Below are positions 6,656 through 9,322 of a stretch of 9,322 nucleotides of DNA, one piece after another. This stretch comes from Ectothiorhodospiraceae bacterium (GTDB lineage: Bacteria > Pseudomonadota > Gammaproteobacteria > Nitrococcales > AK92). The notes beneath the pieces are model-generated. The model ran no database searches, had not been told where the DNA came from, and saw only the letters and a program-made list of their open reading frames with translations. How positions within the stretch are numbered: the first letter of the stretch is position 1; the number at the start of each line of letters is the position of its first letter. The stretch lies in contig JAJUFY010000071.1 of assembly GCA_029263635.1 (NCBI GenBank), positions 1 through 9,322 of the forward strand, written 5' to 3'. The position numbers and the translations under genes are program-made.

Positions 6656-7489
6656 TCACCGCCGGCGGTCGTAGCGCGCCAGCAACTGGCCGACGCCCTC
6701 GTGCGCGCTGCCGTCGTAATAGAGGCTGCTTAACTGCAGATCGACCGGGCAGTCGAGCGGCAGGCCTTCCAGAATGCCCGGTCCACCGGTGCCGCCGATC
6801 AGGCGCGGTACGGTAGTGAGAAACAGCGTGTCCAGCACGTTATCGGCCAGCAGGGTGCGCAGGACATAGGGGCCGCCGACCGAGTAGATGCGGCGATAGC
6901 CGCGGGCCGCGAGGACATCCACGACGGCGCGACCGCTGACAGCCGTGCCCGGAAACGTCAGCAGTTCCACGCCCTGTGCCTGCAGCTGCAGGGCGGCGGT
7001 GTCGGCCGTATCGGCCGTGGTCAAGACGAATACCCGCCGGCCGTCGGCGAACCAGGCATCGGGCAGGACGAAATCGAGGCTGCTGCTCAGCACTGCGACA
7101 TCAGGCTGGGCGGGCAGGCCCTGGTCCCGCCGCCACTCGAGCAGGTCCGAATACGGCGCATCGGTGCTGACCGGCAGGGAATCCTGCGCAAGCCCTGCCG
7201 CGAATTCGCGCAGATAGCCGCCGCTGGTGATCAGCAGATCGGCATGCGCGGCCAGTTCTTGAAACAGCCGCCAGTCGCGCGGATTGGCAATGCTATCCGG
7301 CACCACCGTCAGGCCGGTGCCGTTGGCGTCCGGCAGCGCGATGCGCCCGTCCAGGCTGGTCACGAAATTGCTGTAGACGAAGGTTTGTCCAGTCCAGTCG
7401 GGTGGCAGCAGCGGGGAGTTCAGGTACAGGCCGCGCAGGGCAGTCTGGGTGGTGGGGTTCGGCCATAGCCGGGTGATCAGGTCTGACAC
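6656..7489 (-). CDS. Stand-alone RibD C-terminal (dihydrofolate reductase-like) domain protein
   Basis: The 277-residue product is a single RibD_C-type reductase domain, the fold of the NADPH-dependent pyrimidine reductase of riboflavin synthesis and of dihydrofolate reductase. Landmarks are SNFVTSLDGRIALPD (40-54), the helix plus strand DWRLFQELAAHADLLITSGG (72-91), and the nucleotide-binding region YSVGGPYVLRTLLADNVLDTLFLTTVPRLIGG (202-233). The N-terminal deaminase domain of bifunctional RibD is absent, with no zinc-binding CHAE or PCxxxGxTPPC motif. It could be a monofunctional reductase or act on another pteridine- or pyrimidine-like substrate; the sequence does not say. The start is GTG at 7489: an in-frame TGA lies two codons upstream, and the ribosome binding site is weak (TTGAGA, near the start). 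It is convergent with fumC and divergent from uvrY. No other riboflavin gene is present. Confidence 0.82.
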   Translation of the reverse strand: MSDLITRLWPNPTTQTALRGLYLNSPLLPPDWTGQTFVYSNFVTSLDGRIALPDANGTGLTVVPDSIANPRDWRLFQELAAHADLLITSGGYLREFAAGLAQDSLPVSTDAPYSDLLEWRRDQGLPAQPDVAVLSSSLDFVLPDAWFADGRRVFVLTTADTADTAALQLQAQGVELLTFPGTAVSGRAVVDVLAARGYRRIYSVGGPYVLRTLLADNVLDTLFLTTVPRLIGGTGGPGILEGLPLDCPVDLQLSSLYYDGSAHEGVGQLLARYDRRR

Positions 7490-7654
7490 GTCTCAAGCCG
7501 TCCGCGGTTGAAGCTGGGCGTCGAGCGGGCGACGCGGCGTGCTAGGGTGTATCGATAGTACCGATGCAGCCTAGGTAATCTCGAAAGCTGTAGGCTAGGA
7601 TAACCAACCGAGGATGGGCGCCCAAGATCATGGGCGGGTCAATGAGATACAAGA
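7490..7654. promoter_or_regulatory. Divergent spacer and probable uvrY leader with repeats and AGGAT motifs
   Basis: This 165-bp spacer is visibly less GC-rich than the genes, especially 7541-7615. It contains a TATCGATA palindrome (7550-7557); three CTAGG words (7542, 7571, 7595); an inverted repeat AGCCTA (7568-7573) with TAGGCT (7591-7596); two AGGAT motifs (7597-7601 and 7611-7615); and a hairpin at 7619-7636. On the minus strand TTGGGC (at 7620-7625), 17 nt and TATCCT (at 7597-7602) is a modest promoter candidate for the RibD-like gene. I see no convincing sigma-70 promoter for uvrY. The uvrY ribosome binding site is probably GAGAT (7644-7648), 6 nt before the ATG. Confidence 0.45.
7619..7636 (+). 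repeat. Hairpin just upstream of the uvrY ribosome binding site
   Basis: CGCCCA-agatca-TGGGCG forms a perfect 6-bp stem with a 6-nt loop ending 7 nt before the GAGAT ribosome binding site of uvrY. The 5' arm is also half of the overlapping palindrome TGGGCGCCCA (7615-7624), so ATGGGCG occurs twice, 16 nt apart. It could influence translation of uvrY or bind a protein; both are inference. Confidence 0.4.
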
Positions 7655-8296
7655 ATGATAAAAGTCCTGTTGGTTGACGACCATCAGCTGGTCCGAGCCG
7701 GGATTCGCCGTATTCTCGACGATGCCGAGGACATCGAGGTCTGCGGCGAGGCGGGTTCCGGCGAAGAGGCACTCAAGCAGGTCAAGCAGACGCGGCCGGA
7801 AGTGGTGCTGATGGACGTCAACATGCCAGGTATCGGCGGCCTTGAGGCCACTCGCAAGCTGCTGCGGCTGGACGAGAGCCTCAAGATCATCGCCCTCACG
7901 GTGCATGTTGACGAGCCCTACCCGAGCCGGTTGCTGGAGGCCGGTGCGCTCGGCTACCTGACCAAGGGCTGCGACGAGCAGGAGATCCTGAATGCCATCC
8001 GCGCGGTCCATGTCGGCCAGCGCTATATTGGCGCCGATATCGCCCGCCAGATGGCCCTGTCCGGCCTGTCCGGCAAGACCAAGAACCCGTTCGACAAGCT
8101 CTCGCAGCGGGAAATCCAGGTCATGATGATGATCACCCAGGGGCAGAAGGTGCAGGAGATCTCGGACATCCTCTGCCTGAGCCCGAAGACCGTCAGCACC
8201 TACCGCTACCGGCTGTACGAGAAACTGGGCGTCAGCAACGATGTCGAACTGACCCACCTGGCCATTCGCCACCACATGATCGACAATCTGCAGTAG
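7655..8296 (+). CDS. uvrY: Response regulator UvrY/GacA/SirA (NarL/FixJ family)
   Basis: The 213-residue protein is a two-domain response regulator. The receiver domain (about 3-120) has acidic Asp8/Asp9, phospho-acceptor Asp54 in VVLMDVNMPG, Thr82 in IIALTVH and Lys104 in GYLTKG. The LuxR-type helix-turn-helix (about 145-208) is LSQREIQVMMMITQGQ, then EISDILCLSPKTVSTYRYRLYEKLGV. Wording and the place directly before uvrC identify it as UvrY/GacA rather than a generic NarL-type regulator. In gammaproteobacteria this protein is phosphorylated by BarA/GacS and activates small RNAs (CsrB/RsmZ type) that sequester CsrA/RsmA, thereby affecting motility, biofilm and carbon metabolism. No sensor kinase gene is in the window, which is usual because barA/gacS is unlinked. 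A 77-nt gap separates it from uvrC. The ATG at 7655 begins the conserved MIKVLLVDDH. Confidence 0.95.
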   Translation: MIKVLLVDDHQLVRAGIRRILDDAEDIEVCGEAGSGEEALKQVKQTRPEVVLMDVNMPGIGGLEATRKLLRLDESLKIIALTVHVDEPYPSRLLEAGALGYLTKGCDEQEILNAIRAVHVGQRYIGADIARQMALSGLSGKTKNPFDKLSQREIQVMMMITQGQKVQEISDILCLSPKTVSTYRYRLYEKLGVSNDVELTHLAIRHHMIDNLQ

Positions 8297-8322
8297 CGGC
8301 AGCTGATCGGCTCCTGCACGAT

Positions 8323-8357
8323 CCGCCCGCGCCGCCGGCTGAACCCGGCCGGGGCGG
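8323..8357 (+). repeat. GC-rich stem-loop between uvrY and uvrC
   Basis: An outer stem CCGCCC (8323-8328) with GGGCGG (8352-8357) encloses an inner stem GCCGG (8334-8338) with CCGGC (8345-8349) and a CTGAAC loop, with an internal loop between. No T-run follows, so it need not stop transcription. It could set the uvrY to uvrC expression ratio by attenuation or as an RNA-processing site, which is inference. Confidence 0.35.
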
Positions 8358-8373
8358 GCTGGTCTGAGTTGTC

Positions 8374-9322
8374 ATGGAAAAATTCCCCGCAGAATCAGCC
8401 TTCGACGGCAAAGCCTTCGTGCGCAATCTCACCGACCGGCCGGGTGTCTACCGGATGCTGGACGACAAGGGGGCGGTGATCTACGTCGGCAAGGCGCGCA
8501 ACCTCAAGCGCCGTGTCAGCAGCTATTTCAACCGCACCCTCACCGACCGCAAGACCATCGCGCTGGTCCGGCAGATCCGCCACATCGAGGTCACCGTCAC
8601 CAATACCGAAGCCGAGGCGCTGATCCTCGAGAACAACCTCATCAAGCAGTACCGGCCGCGTTACAACGTCCTGCTGCGCGACGACAAGAGCTATCCGTAC
8701 ATTTACCTGAGCAGTCACCAGGAATATCCGCGACTTGCCATGTACCGCGGTGCCCGCCGCGGCCCGGGGCGGTATTTCGGGCCGTACCCGAGCGCGCTGG
8801 CGGTCCGCGAGACGCTCAGCCATCTGCAGAAAGTGTTTCCGATCCGCCAGTGCGAGGACACCTTCTTCCGCAACCGCTCGCGTCCCTGCCTGCAGCATCA
8901 GATCAAGCGCTGCACCGCACCCTGCGTCGGCCTGATCACGCCGGAGGCGTACGCCGAGGACGTACGCCATGTCGAGATGTTCCTGGAAGGCAAGAGCGCG
9001 GAGGTGATCGACGAGCTGGTCCGACAGATGGAAGCAGCCGCCGAAGCGCTCGAATTCGAGCAGGCGGCCCAGCTGCGCGACCGCATCGGCCTGCTGCGCA
9101 AGATCCAGGAGCGGCAGTACATCGCCGGCGAGAAGGGCGATCTCGATGTGGTGGCCTGTGTGGCCGAGAACGGGCTGGCCTGCGTGCAGGTGTTTTTCTT
9201 CCGTAACGGGCACAACCTCGGCAACAAGAGCTTCTTCCCGAAAATGCCCGAGGACATGGCCGAGGCCGATGTGCTGGCGGCGTTTCTCGCCCGCTACTAC
9301 CTGGGCAAGCCGGCGCCTCGGG
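8374..9322 (+). CDS. uvrC: UvrABC excinuclease subunit C, 3' end cut by window
   Basis: The first 316 codons of UvrC are present, about half of a roughly 610-residue protein. UvrC makes both incisions in nucleotide excision repair: the N-terminal GIY-YIG domain cuts 3' of the lesion in the UvrB-DNA complex. That domain is seen as GVY (24-26), IYVGKARNLKRRVSSYF (36-52) and TNTEAEALILENNLIK (77-91). Cys160, Cys172, Cys180 and Cys184 reproduce the C-x11-C-x7-C-x3-C spacing of the cysteines that coordinate the iron-sulfur cluster reported for E. coli UvrC. The UVR motif that contacts UvrB lies at about 208-246 (AAEALEFEQAAQLRDRI). The RNase H-like nuclease that makes the 5' cut and the helix-hairpin-helix region would lie beyond the right edge. 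The start ATG 8374 has only a weak GAG ribosome binding site 5 nt upstream. No stop occurs in frame to the window end. Confidence 0.96.
   Translation, partial: MEKFPAESAFDGKAFVRNLTDRPGVYRMLDDKGAVIYVGKARNLKRRVSSYFNRTLTDRKTIALVRQIRHIEVTVTNTEAEALILENNLIKQYRPRYNVLLRDDKSYPYIYLSSHQEYPRLAMYRGARRGPGRYFGPYPSALAVRETLSHLQKVFPIRQCEDTFFRNRSRPCLQHQIKRCTAPCVGLITPEAYAEDVRHVEMFLEGKSAEVIDELVRQMEAAAEALEFEQAAQLRDRIGLLRKIQERQYIAGEKGDLDVVACVAENGLACVQVFFFRNGHNLGNKSFFPKMPEDMAEADVLAAFLARYYLGKPAPR

Noticed and set aside
7490..7654. UvrY/GacA autoregulatory box (TGTAAG-N6-CTTACA type) or LexA box upstream of uvrY-uvrC
   Set aside because: No matching 18-bp palindrome and no CTGT-N8-ACAG site is present in the spacer.
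7630..7677. Short upstream frame (ATG 7630 or 7642) overlapping the uvrY start in another frame
   Set aside because: Only 15 or 11 codons with no convincing ribosome binding site of its own; a leader peptide cannot be supported from one sequence.
7628..8275. 215-codon minus-strand open frame opposite uvrY
   Set aside because: uvrY is full length with all receiver and DNA-binding motifs on the plus strand; the opposite frame has no domain.
8395..9213. 272-codon minus-strand open frame opposite uvrC
   Set aside because: The plus strand carries an uninterrupted UvrC frame with GIY-YIG, cysteine and UVR motifs.
1..9322. Mobile element, prophage, CRISPR array, toxin-antitoxin or defence island
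   Set aside because: No transposase, integrase, direct-repeat array, attachment-site duplication or tRNA gene was seen; the genes are chromosomal housekeeping and regulatory genes.

Overview
The window is a GC-rich (about two thirds G+C by eye), densely coded stretch of ordinary bacterial chromosome. Gene content and order point to a gammaproteobacterium: a uvrY/gacA-type response regulator directly followed by uvrC, an RlmD-type 23S rRNA methyltransferase, an Escherichia coli-like PurB and a NudF-type ADP-ribose pyrophosphatase. A deeper placement, for example near the Chromatiales or other high-GC gammaproteobacteria, is only a guess. No rRNA, tRNA, CRISPR array, insertion sequence, prophage or defence gene was found.

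Layout. Positions 1-2622 (+) form a tight three-gene run: the 3' part of a DEDDy 3'-5' exonuclease gene cut by the window edge, rlmD 2 nt later, and nudF 4 nt after that. A hairpin at 2634-2659 separates it from a convergent minus-strand pair: a small exported protein related to secretin N-domains (2669-3397), a 250-bp gap without a supportable gene, and purB (3648-5033). A 124-bp divergent spacer carries candidate promoters for purB (-) and fumC (+, GTG start, strong ribosome binding site). fumC ends at 6561 against a 9-bp perfect hairpin and faces a stand-alone RibD C-terminal-type reductase gene on the minus strand (6656-7489). A 165-bp, less GC-rich spacer rich in inverted repeats and AGGAT motifs lies between that gene and uvrY (+, 7655-8296). 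uvrC follows and runs off the right edge after 316 codons.

How the genes work together. The exonuclease-rlmD-nudF run is most simply housekeeping for nucleic acids and nucleotide waste. PurB and FumC are paralogues in the fumarase/aspartase superfamily, transcribed divergently; PurB releases fumarate and FumC hydrates it to malate. UvrY-UvrC joins a two-component regulator of the BarA/GacS-Csr/Rsm circuit to excision repair, a linkage known in gammaproteobacteria.

I did not find a convincing undescribed system. The items most worth a second look are the uncharacterised secretin-like exported protein, the uvrY leader with its paired AGGAT motifs and hairpins, the stand-alone RibD-like reductase, and the purB/fumC divergent arrangement.
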